Source of the DNA: Alphaproteobacteria bacterium UBA1002
Lineage (GTDB): Bacteria; Pseudomonadota; Alphaproteobacteria; Rickettsiales; UBA998
DNA length: 64,000 nt
Direction: 5' to 3'
NCBI GenBank assembly: GCA_002291845.1
Contig: DBAU01000110.1
Span: 1-64,000, forward strand
Part shown: piece after piece, positions 16,152 through 24,677 of the stretch
Numbering within the stretch: position 1 is the stretch's first letter
How the letters are laid out: every line of letters starts with the position of its first letter
Translations under genes and position numbers: made by a program
The notes under the pieces: model-generated
Told to the model about the DNA's origin: nothing
The model's database searches: none
What the model saw: only the letters and a program-made list of their open reading frames with translations

Positions 16152-17957
16152 TTAGGCCGCGAGCGCGGCGTCATCGATAAAAAAGCTTACCCGCGCCTGG
16201 CCCTGCCAATACTCTTTTTTCACCTGCCCCGCCAGATGCACCGGCTGGCCACGATGGCCCTGCAGCAGCTCGCCCAGCGGGGTACCAACGGCGCGGAAAG
16301 CCAGAGCTGTCAGCCGCGCCCCGCTGGCCTTCCCTCCCATGTTGCAGGCCAACGTCACGCGCACATGGGCCTCCTTCAACACATCCACCGCGACAATCCG
16401 GCAATGGGCCAGCACAAAACGCGGCGAAGGGTTGGCAGTGCCAAACGGACCCGCCTGCGCAACGAGGTCCGGCAGGTCGAGATGTACCGCATCCGGATTC
16501 AGGCAGGCATCGACCGAGAGGGTGCGCTGATGCCGGTACTGCTCCGCGGAAGCGCCCAGACGGGCCTCGAGAAAATCATGCAAGGCCGGCAGCTGCGCGC
16601 GGGTGAGGCTGAACCCGGCCGCCATGGCGTGGCCACCGCCCCCGAGGATCATTTCCTCCGTGCGCGCCGCGGCGATGGCCGCGCCGAAATCAACACCGGG
16701 GACTGAGCGTGCGCTGGCCTTGCCCACCCCGTCACGAAACGCCACCACGGCTGCGGGACGGTGAAACTTTTCCTTGATGCGCCCGGCGACAATGCCAATG
16801 ACACCTTCATGCCAGCCGTCGTTTTCCACGACGATCACCGCACGATTATCCTGCCGCTCCGCAAGCGCCATGGCCTCTTCCAGCACGGTGGCTTCGATGG
16901 CCTGCCGCTCAGCGTTGTAGCGTGACAGGGTTTCAGCGAGCTGGGCGGCTTCCTCGGCATCAGAGGTGGTGAGCAGCCGGAAACCGAGCGAAGCCTCCCC
17001 CACCCGCCCCCCGGCATTGATGCGCGGGCCGAGGATGAATCCGGCGTGGTAGGTGGTGGGAGCCTCCTCCAGCTTTGCAGATTCAAACAACGCACGGATA
17101 CCGGGGTTTTTCTTCTGCGCCATCACCTGCAGGCCCTGCTTGACGAAGGCACGGTTAAGGCCGGTCAGTGGCACCACGTCGCACACGGTGCCCAGTGCCA
17201 CGAGATCAAGGAAATCAAGCAGATTGGGCTCGGGACGCGCCGCCTGAAAATACCCCGCCTCGCGCAGCGCACGGTTGAGGGCCACCAGCGTGAGGAAGGT
17301 CACGCCCACTGCCGCCAGATAACGGCAGGGAGAGGATTCATCCAGCCGGTTGGGATTCACCACCGCCACGGCCTCCGGCAGCTGGGCCGCGCCCATATGG
17401 TGATCAAGCACGATGACATCGAGGCCTGCCGCCTTGGCCGCGGCCAGCGGCTCGAAAGAGACGGCGCCGCAATCCACCGTGACAATCAGGCGCACACCCT
17501 GCGCCTGCAACGCCAGAAAAGCGGCGGTATTGGGACCGTAGCCTTCCTTCATGCGGTCAGGAATGTAGGCCTGGCAGGGCACGCCCAGCGCGCGCAGATA
17601 CTGATAGAGCAGCGCGGAGGAAGTCGCGCCATCCACATCGTAATCGCCGAAAATGCCGATGGGCTCGCCCTGCGTAATCGCCTGCATCAGACGGGCGACA
17701 GCCTTATCCATATCAAGAAGGTGGCCGGGGTCCGGCATGGCGCTGCGCAGAGACGGAGCAAGGAAATCCGGCGCCGCTTCCGGCGTGATGCCGCGGCCCA
17801 CCAGCACACGGGCCAACAGATCAGGAATGGCTAACTTTTGTGACATCGCCAGCACGGCGCGCTCATCCAGCGTGCGCCATTTCCAGCGCATGCCCATCGC
17901 CGAGCGCTCAACGGACAACACAGTATCACTCAGCATCGTGGAAGCATCCGTGGGCAT
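16152..17957 (-). CDS. recJ: Single-stranded-DNA-specific exonuclease RecJ
   Basis: A 601-residue DHH-family nuclease that degrades ssDNA 5' to 3' in recombination and mismatch repair. The DHH domain carries GIFGDYDVDGATSSALL, TVDCGAVS and VIVLDHHMG. The DHHA1 domain has NAGGRVGEASLGFRLL and GGGGHAMAAGFSL, and an OB fold ends the protein. ATG 17957 is chosen because family similarity begins with LSVERS and GMRWKWR shortly after; a GTG at 17975 is also open. It is the last gene of the group lipoprotein-alaC-hom-glpX-recJ, 50 bp after glpX, and is followed by tRNA-Glu on the same strand. Confidence 0.93.
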   Translation of the reverse strand: MPTDASTMLSDTVLSVERSAMGMRWKWRTLDERAVLAMSQKLAIPDLLARVLVGRGITPEAAPDFLAPSLRSAMPDPGHLLDMDKAVARLMQAITQGEPIGIFGDYDVDGATSSALLYQYLRALGVPCQAYIPDRMKEGYGPNTAAFLALQAQGVRLIVTVDCGAVSFEPLAAAKAAGLDVIVLDHHMGAAQLPEAVAVVNPNRLDESSPCRYLAAVGVTFLTLVALNRALREAGYFQAARPEPNLLDFLDLVALGTVCDVVPLTGLNRAFVKQGLQVMAQKKNPGIRALFESAKLEEAPTTYHAGFILGPRINAGGRVGEASLGFRLLTTSDAEEAAQLAETLSRYNAERQAIEATVLEEAMALAERQDNRAVIVVENDGWHEGVIGIVAGRIKEKFHRPAAVVAFRDGVGKASARSVPGVDFGAAIAAARTEEMILGGGGHAMAAGFSLTRAQLPALHDFLEARLGASAEQYRHQRTLSVDACLNPDAVHLDLPDLVAQAGPFGTANPSPRFVLAHCRIVAVDVLKEAHVRVTLACNMGGKASGARLTALAFRAVGTPLGELLQGHRGQPVHLAGQVKKEYWQGQARVSFFIDDAALAA

Positions 17958-18007
17958 GGCAAAGCCTGAAGGCACGGGCGGCGCAGCAGCGAAGCGGGCA
18001 GAAGCAA

Positions 18008-19018
18008 TCAGCCATCCACCCAGGTTTTGCGGCGGAAGTTATGCTCGGTGCTGACAATACGCACGGTGCCAGTTTTGGAGCGCATCACAATGGATTCCGT
18101 GAACGCGCCGCCGGTCCACAGCTTCACGCCTTTCAGCATAGAGCCGTCAGTGACGCCGGTGGCGGCGAACATCACGTCACCGCGCGCCATGTCTTCCATT
18201 TTATACACCGCATCGAAGTCCTTGACGCCCATGGCTTTGGCGCGGGCACGCTGGGTGTCATCGTCAAACAGCAAACGGCCCTGCATCTGGCCGCCGATGC
18301 AGCGTAGTGCCGCCGCGGCCAACACGCCCTCGGGCGCTCCGCCCGTGCCGACATACATATGCACGCCCGTATGCGGCCGCGCGCACGCAATCACGCCGGC
18401 CACATCGCCGTCAGCAATCAGCATCACGCGCGCCCCGGCCTCGCGGGTTTTGGCAATCAGCTCCTCATGGCGGTCCCGCTTCAGGATGCACACCATCAGG
18501 TCGGAAATGTCGCATTTCTTCGCCTTAGCGAGGTTGCTGAGGTTTTCCATCGGGCTGGCATCGAGCTGCACCACCCCCTCGGGCAGGCCACCGCCGACCG
18601 CAATCTTGCTCATGTACACGTCCGGCGCATGGAGGAAGCCGCCCTTCTCTGCCATGGCAACCACGGCCAGCGAGTTCGGGCCACCGGTGGCGCAGATGGT
18701 GGTGCCTTCCAGCGGATCGAGCGCGATGTCGATCTTTGGTCCTTCGCCGGTGCCGACCTGCTCGCCGATATAGAGCATCGGCGCTTTATCGCGCTCCCCC
18801 TCGCCGATCACGACGGTGCCTTGAATAGAAAGCGTGTTGAGTGCCTCGCGCATGGCGTTGACGGCGGCCTGATCGGCGGCTTTCTCATCCCCCCGGCCTA
18901 CCCAGCGGGCGCAGGCCAGCGCAGCGGCCTCCGTGACACGGACCGCTTCCAGCGCGAAGTTACGATCCATCATAATATTGGTAGCCAGTTCTTCCTGCAT
19001 CATGGGGGCACTCGTCAT
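18008..19018 (-). CDS. glpX: Class II fructose-1,6-bisphosphatase GlpX
   Basis: A 336-residue Li-sensitive phosphatase of the GlpX type that hydrolyses fructose-1,6-bisphosphate to fructose-6-phosphate in gluconeogenesis. Recognisable blocks are VIGEGERDKAPMLYIGE with the metal-binding acids, IDIALDPLEGTT (the D-x-L-E-G-T motif), GTGGAPEGVLAAAAL and the C-terminal TGVTDGSMLKGV. The start overlaps the hom stop as ATGA, so it is translated with hom. In many alphaproteobacteria hom, glpX and recJ occur in this order. Confidence 0.93.
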   Translation of the reverse strand: MTSAPMMQEELATNIMMDRNFALEAVRVTEAAALACARWVGRGDEKAADQAAVNAMREALNTLSIQGTVVIGEGERDKAPMLYIGEQVGTGEGPKIDIALDPLEGTTICATGGPNSLAVVAMAEKGGFLHAPDVYMSKIAVGGGLPEGVVQLDASPMENLSNLAKAKKCDISDLMVCILKRDRHEELIAKTREAGARVMLIADGDVAGVIACARPHTGVHMYVGTGGAPEGVLAAAALRCIGGQMQGRLLFDDDTQRARAKAMGVKDFDAVYKMEDMARGDVMFAATGVTDGSMLKGVKLWTGGAFTESIVMRSKTGTVRIVSTEHNFRRKTWVDG

Positions 19019-20319
19019 GGGGCTTCGATCCTGATCATCTGCGGCGGGGCCATGAGCGTGGCCAGCAAGGCCACCTCACGCAGCGCCTGTTGCATCTGCG
19101 ATTCACGAGTCTGGTGTGTGGTCAGTACGATGTCAACGGGTTCTTCCGGCGCATGGGCGTGCTGAATCAGCGAGGCGACGGAAATGCCCTGGTCCCGGCA
19201 GATGCCGGCAATATCGGCCAGCACCCCGGGGCGATCCACCACGGTCAGGCGCAGGTAATATTCGCCCTTCAGGCCGCTGATGTCTGCAGGCTGCAAGCTG
19301 GGCAGGCTGGCCGCCGGCACCATCAGCGGCGGCATGCGGTGGCCGCGCGCCGCGTCAATCAGGTCCGCGACTACGGCAGAGGCGGTTGGCCCGGCCCCGG
19401 CGCCGCGCCCTTCGAGGAACAGACGGCCCACCGCGTCGCCTTCAATCTGCACAGCATTATAGGCATCATCCACGGTGGCCAGCGGTGCGCTGAGCGGAAT
19501 CATGCAGGGATGCACGCGCTGCTCAACCTGTTCACCGTCACGCTGCGAGGTGATGCCCAGCAGCTTGATGCGGTAGCCCAGCTCGCGGGCGAAATGAATA
19601 TCGGTTTTGCTGATGCTGCGGATGCCTTCAATATGCAGCGCATCAAGGTTGGGCGCGCGCTGGAAGGCCAGGGCGGCGACAATCGCCAGCTTATGGGCGG
19701 TGTCCACCCCGTCAATGTCAAAGCTGGGGTCGGCCTCGGCATAGCCCTTGGCCTGCGCTTCGGCGAGCACGTCGGCAAAGTCGCGCCCGGTTTTTTCCAT
19801 GGTGGTGAGAATGTAGTTGCAGGTACCATTCAGGATCGCCGTGATGCGTACATAGCGGTTAGCCGCCAGCCCTTCGCGCAGCGTTTTGATGACGGGAATG
19901 CCCCCCGCCACCGCCGCCTCATAGGCAAGCCCGACGCCCTTTGCTTCCGCCAGCGCCGCCAGCTCGGCACCATGCGCGGCAATCAGCGCCTTGTTGGCGG
20001 TCACCACATGCTTGCCGTTCTGCAGGGCTTGCGTCACCACGGCGCGGGCGATGCCCTCCGCGCCGCCGATCAGCTCCACCACCACGTCAATATCCGGCGC
20101 ACTGGCCAGGGCGGTGGCGTCCTCTTCCCAGCGGATGCCATCGAGCAGAAGGCCGCGCGCTTTTGCACGGTCACGTGCGGACACGGCCACAAGCTCCAAG
20201 CGTGCACCGCCGCGCATTGCGAGTAAGGTTTCCTGTTCTTGCAGGATGCGCACCACACCGCCGCCGACCGTGCCGAGCCCTGCGATGCCTACGCGTAAAA
20301 GAGAAGGACGTGTTTGCAT
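19015..20319 (-). CDS. hom: Homoserine dehydrogenase
   Basis: A 434-residue NAD(P)-dependent enzyme reducing aspartate semialdehyde to homoserine for threonine and methionine. The N-terminal Rossmann motif is VGIAGLGTVGGGVVRIL. The catalytic domain holds TAILNGTCNYILTTM and AEADPSFDIDGVDTAHKL. A C-terminal ACT domain (about residues 355-430, VVDRPGVLADIAGICRDQG) is the threonine feedback site in this family. It lies between alaC (53 bp upstream) and glpX (4-bp overlap), linking amino-acid synthesis genes. Confidence 0.95.
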   Translation of the reverse strand: MQTRPSLLRVGIAGLGTVGGGVVRILQEQETLLAMRGGARLELVAVSARDRAKARGLLLDGIRWEEDATALASAPDIDVVVELIGGAEGIARAVVTQALQNGKHVVTANKALIAAHGAELAALAEAKGVGLAYEAAVAGGIPVIKTLREGLAANRYVRITAILNGTCNYILTTMEKTGRDFADVLAEAQAKGYAEADPSFDIDGVDTAHKLAIVAALAFQRAPNLDALHIEGIRSISKTDIHFARELGYRIKLLGITSQRDGEQVEQRVHPCMIPLSAPLATVDDAYNAVQIEGDAVGRLFLEGRGAGAGPTASAVVADLIDAARGHRMPPLMVPAASLPSLQPADISGLKGEYYLRLTVVDRPGVLADIAGICRDQGISVASLIQHAHAPEEPVDIVLTTHQTRESQMQQALREVALLATLMAPPQMIRIEAP

Positions 20320-20372
20320 AGGCTTGCAGCTATAGTCCGCCTTCCGCAGGGGTGCAATATGAAAGGCGTGAA

Positions 20373-21599
20373 TTACGCACTCTGCAACGCGGCTTCACGG
20401 ATCAGCTTCTGCGGGTCTTCGGCGAGGAAGGATTTGATGTTGCGGCAGGCCTGGCGCAGGCGCTGCTTGTTTTCCACCAGCGCAATACGCACATGGCCGT
20501 CGCCATATTCGCCAAAGCCGATGCCGGGGGCCACGGCCACTTCCGCTTTCTCGATCAGCAGCTGCGAGAAGGCGAGCGAGCCAAGTTCTTTGTACGCGTC
20601 AGGAATCGGTGCCCAGAGGAACATGCTCGCCGCGGGCGCCTCCACCTGCCAGCCGGCGTCGTTCAGGCCTTTGACCAGTACATCGCGGCGCTCTTTGTAC
20701 ATCTGACGCAACTCGGCCACGCAATCCTGCGGGCCATTGAGCGCCGCGGTCGCCGCCACCTGAATCGGCGTGAAGGCTCCGTAATCAAGGTAGGATTTCA
20801 TTTTGGTCAGCGCACCGACCAGGGTCGGGTTGCCGACGCCAAAGCCCATCCGCCAGCCCGCCATCGAATAGGTTTTCGACAGGGTGGTGAACTCAATCGC
20901 CACATCCTTGCCGCCCTTGGTTTGCAGGATGGAGGGCGGCGGATTGCCATCATAATAAAGTTCGCAATAGGCGAGATCGGAGATGATGTAGATGCCATGA
21001 TGCTTACACAGATCCACCGCCTCCTGATAAAACTCCAGCGGCACCACTTCCGTCGTCGGATTGCACGGGAAGCTGAGAATCAGCACCGTCGGGGTCGGGC
21101 GGCAATGCTTGATGGCCCGCTTCAGAATAGCAAAGAAATCATGGTTCGGCGTGCGCGGCAGGTGCCAGACCGACGCCCCGGCAATAATGGAGCCGTACGG
21201 ATGGATGGGATAGCTCGGGTTCGGTACCATCACCACATCCCCCGGCGCAGTAATCGCCTGAAGCAGGTTGGCCAGCCCTTCCTTGGAGCCGAGCGTAACC
21301 ACCACTTCCTTTTCCGGATCCAACGTCACCCCGAAGCGGCGCTGATAATAGGCCGCTTGTGCCTTACGCAGGCCGGGGATGCCACGGGATAACGAATAGC
21401 GGTGGCATTTAGGATCAGCTAGCGTTTCTTTCAGCTTAGCGACCACATGCGCTGGTGCGGGCGTATCCGGGTTGCCCATGCCAAGATCGATTACATCCTC
21501 ACCCGCTGCCCGCAGCTTCGCTTTTTTGCTGTTCACCTCAGCAAAAACGTAGGGTGGAAGCCGCTTAATGCGAAAAAAATCAGAGGGAGAAGACATCAC
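20373..21599 (-). CDS. Class I/II PLP aminotransferase, AlaC/LL-diaminopimelate aminotransferase-like
   Basis: A 408-residue fold-type I aminotransferase. Key segments are LGMGNPDTPAP near the N-terminus, TLGSKEGLANLL for phosphate binding, FPCNPTT, SDLAYCEL with the PLP-ring Asp, and the Schiff-base lysine in TTLSKTYSMAGWRMGFGVG, followed by the arginine near GHVRIALVEN. In alphaproteobacteria this gene precedes hom and is annotated as alanine or LL-DAP aminotransferase. Its position suggests a role in the aspartate family of amino acids, but the amino donor cannot be read from sequence. Confidence 0.88.
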   Translation of the reverse strand: MMSSPSDFFRIKRLPPYVFAEVNSKKAKLRAAGEDVIDLGMGNPDTPAPAHVVAKLKETLADPKCHRYSLSRGIPGLRKAQAAYYQRRFGVTLDPEKEVVVTLGSKEGLANLLQAITAPGDVVMVPNPSYPIHPYGSIIAGASVWHLPRTPNHDFFAILKRAIKHCRPTPTVLILSFPCNPTTEVVPLEFYQEAVDLCKHHGIYIISDLAYCELYYDGNPPPSILQTKGGKDVAIEFTTLSKTYSMAGWRMGFGVGNPTLVGALTKMKSYLDYGAFTPIQVAATAALNGPQDCVAELRQMYKERRDVLVKGLNDAGWQVEAPAASMFLWAPIPDAYKELGSLAFSQLLIEKAEVAVAPGIGFGEYGDGHVRIALVENKQRLRQACRNIKSFLAEDPQKLIREAALQSA

Positions 21600-21620
21600 G
21601 CAGACCTGATGAAGGGTTCG

Positions 21621-22697
21621 TTAATGCCGCAGCGTCATTTGCCGCGCGGTGCGGGCGCGTCGGGCATAACGCGATGCGGGCAAGAAGCGCCCATTCCCCA
21701 CGCCGATGCCTGGCTCTGCTGCCATCGCCGGCGCGCGGAGCTGGATGGGTGGCAGCCCCGTACCGGATGGCGGCAGTGGGGCCATGGCATATGAATCATT
21801 CTCAGGCGGCAATGGGGGAGGTGGGGCCATTGTCGCATCTGCCGATGGCTGGGGGGCCATAGTGGGTGCTGGCTCCGCGTAATATTCCTGATAATTCTCA
21901 TCCGCACGCATCAGCGGAGTCGCTGGCTCAGATGGCGGCTGATTCACTGGTGGCAACTCTGCAAATTCAGCAGCCGCCGCTACCGGCTCTGGCGTCAACG
22001 AAGGAAGTGCGGCATCAACAGGTACATTGGGCATTGCCTCGCCTGCTCCAGGCGCGGGGGCAGAGGCCTCCGCAATTGGGGGCAGCGCTTCGGAATCTTG
22101 CGCAAAGGCTTTTGCTTCCTTACGTGCTGCCTTAGCTTGACGGCGTACATCTTTAGGCACCTGCGGCACGTCTGCCAGTGTTGGGAATTCGCCATTTTCA
22201 TTGACCATCGGCTGATATCCGTTTGCCTCCATAGGTGGCGGGGTCAAATCGGCAGACTGGACCGGAACCATGGGCGCAATATCAGCAGCCGCGACCATGC
22301 CAGACTCCGCCTGAAGAGCCTGCTGATTACCCGCTGGAACTTTACGCCCCTGAGGTGTTCCAGCGGCCTCGGGCATCACCGGAGGCTCCATAGAGGTCAT
22401 GGACGGCTCATAGCCCGCGGGGGGGTAGTCATTACCGGTTGGAGCCGCCATCCCCGCCGACATGCCCGCCGGCACCGGTTGGGGCACGCCGGGTGCTGTG
22501 CCCTGCTCAAACTCTGGCGGCGTGTAACTCGCCCCCCCGGGATTGAGCATGGGGGAACGCTTCTCACCCTGAACAACATTGTAGCGCGGCGGTTGCTTCT
22601 GGAAGTTTGAGCATCCTGAAAGGAGCGGAGCCGTCAACCACATAGATCCGAGTGCAACGGACACAAGCAAACGGGATGGCAGAGAGGGCTGGCGCAT
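21621..22697 (-). CDS. Proline-rich lipoprotein of unknown function
   Basis: A 358-residue protein with a lipoprotein signal peptide: a basic start, hydrophobic core VSVALGSMWLTAPLL and lipobox LSGC with Cys29. The mature part is low-complexity, rich in Pro, Ala, Met and Glu, with many PPP or PPL runs and one basic patch (about residues 180-193, RRQAKAARKEAKAF). It ends in a basic RYARRARTARQM tail. It is probably anchored in the envelope and unstructured; I know of no family. A good Shine-Dalgarno sequence (AGGTGAAG, 7 bp before ATG) supports the start. It is 21 bp upstream of the aminotransferase and may be co-transcribed with it. Confidence 0.75.
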   Translation of the reverse strand: MRQPSLPSRLLVSVALGSMWLTAPLLSGCSNFQKQPPRYNVVQGEKRSPMLNPGGASYTPPEFEQGTAPGVPQPVPAGMSAGMAAPTGNDYPPAGYEPSMTSMEPPVMPEAAGTPQGRKVPAGNQQALQAESGMVAAADIAPMVPVQSADLTPPPMEANGYQPMVNENGEFPTLADVPQVPKDVRRQAKAARKEAKAFAQDSEALPPIAEASAPAPGAGEAMPNVPVDAALPSLTPEPVAAAAEFAELPPVNQPPSEPATPLMRADENYQEYYAEPAPTMAPQPSADATMAPPPPLPPENDSYAMAPLPPSGTGLPPIQLRAPAMAAEPGIGVGNGRFLPASRYARRARTARQMTLRH

Positions 22698-22758
22698 AAA
22701 ACAACTTCACCTGAGGGTAAAAAATGACTTTTTTCTGGTGTAATGGCGCAAAAGCGCT

Positions 22759-22786
22759 TTGTCTAGAACCATCTGCGACGTATGAT
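22759..22786 (+). promoter_or_regulatory. Candidate sigma70 promoter of phaC
   Basis: TTGTCT at 22759-22764 and TATGAT at 22781-22786 with 16-bp spacing lie 37 bp before the phaC ATG, in the divergent intergenic region with the lipoprotein gene. Confidence 0.42.
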
Positions 22787-22823
22787 AACACTCCATTTTG
22801 ACGCGTTTGGTTAAGAGGCCCGT

Positions 22824-24632
22824 ATGTCTGAATCCACAACGATTACCCGCCAGGAATTTGACTCCTCTCGTTTCGCCAAAAACATGACGCGCCTCGCGCA
22901 GGAATGGCATGTGCTGGTGGCTGAGATTGCCCGTCACCAAACGCCGGATACACTTGTCGAGTCAGAGCGCGAAATGTCGCAGGTTGGCAAAGCGTTTGGA
23001 GAAATGGTGACCCGGCTTGCACAGGACCCAGCCACGCTGATTGATATGCAATATGAATATTATCAGCGCTGGATGGGAGTATGGGAAGATAGCATGCAGC
23101 GCTTTCTAGGCCAGCCTCCGGAAGAGCGCAAGCAAGCCCCCGCCCCGCGGCGAGACCGTCGGTTTTCAGACCCTGCATGGTCAGAAAATGTCTACTTTGA
23201 TTTCCTGAAGCAAACCTACCTGATGACCGCCGGCTGGTTGCAGGAAATGGTGCAGCGTACCGATGATGAGATGGACCCGCAAACGGCGCGGAAGGTGCAT
23301 TTCTACATGCGTCAGTTCATTGATGCGATGTCACCCAGCAACTTCCTGTTCACCAATCCGGAAGTGCTCAAAGCTACCATCGAGTCGCATGGGGAAAATC
23401 TGGTGCGCGGCCTGCGCCATCTGCGTGAGGATTATCTGCAAGGTGACGGGAAACTCAGCATCCGCATGACGGATACCAAAGCATTTAAATTTGGCGAGAA
23501 TATTGCTACCACTCCCGGTAAGGTGGTCTATCAAAACGCACTAATGCAGCTGCTGCAATACACCCCGTCCACCACCACCGTTCACGCCACACCACTTCTG
23601 CTGATCCCTGCCTGGATCAACAAATATTATATCTTCGACATGCAGGCGGAGAATTCCTACGTCAAATGGCTGGTTGATCAGGGCTACACCGTATTCGTTA
23701 TTTCGTGGGTCAACCCGGACGAATCGCTGGCGGAGAAAACCTTTGAGGATTACCTCATGGAAGGCCCGCTGGCCGCGCTGGGTGCCATTGAAGCCATTAC
23801 CGGACAAGCACAGACGGCCTGTGTGGGCTATTGCCTCGGCGGCACCTTGCTTTCCATCACACTAGCCTGGCTGCATGCAAAAGGGCAGGCAGACCGGGTC
23901 GCTTCCGCCACGTATCTGACCACGATGATTGATTTCTCCGAGCCTGGCGAGCTGGGCGTCTTTATCGACGAAGAGCAGATTGCGGCACTGGAAGCCCGCA
24001 TGAATGCCAAGGGTTATCTCGATGGGCGGGATATGGCCGTCACGTTTAACATGCTGCGTGCCAATGATCTGATCTGGTCGTTTGTGGTGAATAACTATCT
24101 ACTCGGCAAAGAGCCCTTCCCCTTCGATCTGTTATTCTGGAATTCGGATTCCACCCGCATGCCCGCGAAGATGCACAGCTTCTATCTGCGTAACATGTAT
24201 AATGAAAACCGGCTGATGAATCCCGGCAGCCTGACCATCGGAGGGGTGCCGATCGACCTGCGCAAGATCAAAACGCCCACGTATCTGCTATCCACGCGGG
24301 AGGATCACATCGCCCCGTGGCGTTCGACCTTTGCCGCAACCAAGCTCTACAGCGGCCCGGTCACCTTCACTTTGGCCGCCTCGGGCCATATCGCCGGGGT
24401 GATTAACCCTCCGGCTAAACAAAAATATTCCTACTGGACGAATGGCATTTCGGCCAAGGATACGCCGGAGAGCTGGTTGCAGCATGCGAAGGAAACACCG
24501 GGCTCGTGGTGGCCGCACTGGGACGCCTGGCAACAGGCCTATGCAGGTAACCGCGTCCCGGCACGTATTCCCGGAAAGCCCGGTCATAGCCCCATTGAAG
24601 ATGCTCCGGGGCGCTATGTGAAAGTAAGATAA
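22824..24632 (+). CDS. phaC: Class I poly(3-hydroxyalkanoate) synthase
   Basis: A 602-residue PHA synthase that polymerises 3-hydroxyacyl-CoA into storage granules. The N-terminal PhaC_N domain (about residues 70-240) contains the conserved FDFLKQTYLMTAGWLQ region and SPSNFLFTNPE. The catalytic alpha/beta-hydrolase domain has the lipase-like box VGYCLGG with nucleophile Cys337, and the remaining triad in TREDHIAPW (Asp) and SGHIAGV (His). The length is that of single-subunit class I enzymes. No phaA, phaB or phasin gene is adjacent. It is transcribed alone, 45 bp ahead of the kinase gene, which appears to have its own promoter. Confidence 0.95.
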   Translation: MSESTTITRQEFDSSRFAKNMTRLAQEWHVLVAEIARHQTPDTLVESEREMSQVGKAFGEMVTRLAQDPATLIDMQYEYYQRWMGVWEDSMQRFLGQPPEERKQAPAPRRDRRFSDPAWSENVYFDFLKQTYLMTAGWLQEMVQRTDDEMDPQTARKVHFYMRQFIDAMSPSNFLFTNPEVLKATIESHGENLVRGLRHLREDYLQGDGKLSIRMTDTKAFKFGENIATTPGKVVYQNALMQLLQYTPSTTTVHATPLLLIPAWINKYYIFDMQAENSYVKWLVDQGYTVFVISWVNPDESLAEKTFEDYLMEGPLAALGAIEAITGQAQTACVGYCLGGTLLSITLAWLHAKGQADRVASATYLTTMIDFSEPGELGVFIDEEQIAALEARMNAKGYLDGRDMAVTFNMLRANDLIWSFVVNNYLLGKEPFPFDLLFWNSDSTRMPAKMHSFYLRNMYNENRLMNPGSLTIGGVPIDLRKIKTPTYLLSTREDHIAPWRSTFAATKLYSGPVTFTLAASGHIAGVINPPAKQKYSYWTNGISAKDTPESWLQHAKETPGSWWPHWDAWQQAYAGNRVPARIPGKPGHSPIEDAPGRYVKVR

Positions 24633-24643
24633 TTAACCATTTT

Positions 24644-24672
24644 TTGACTCATTCGCCGCCCTGATTTATAGT
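24644..24672 (+). promoter_or_regulatory. Strong sigma70-like promoter directly before the APH-fold gene
   Basis: TTGACT (24644-24649), 17 bp, TATAGT (24667-24672). The -10 ends only 5 bp before the ATG at 24678, so transcription would start at or next to the start codon. The half-site TTAACCAT (24633-24640), the CtrA consensus half-site of alphaproteobacteria, abuts the -35. Confidence 0.5.
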
Positions 24673-24677
24673 AGGGT

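Noticed and set aside
17046..17834. A 262-codon plus-strand frame opposite recJ
   Set aside because: Antisense shadow; translation lacks any motif.
19090..20226. A 378-codon plus-strand frame opposite hom
   Set aside because: Antisense shadow of homoserine dehydrogenase; no recognisable protein.
20352..21392. A 346-codon plus-strand frame opposite the AlaC-type gene
   Set aside because: Antisense shadow of a recognised aminotransferase with matching third-base GC bias.
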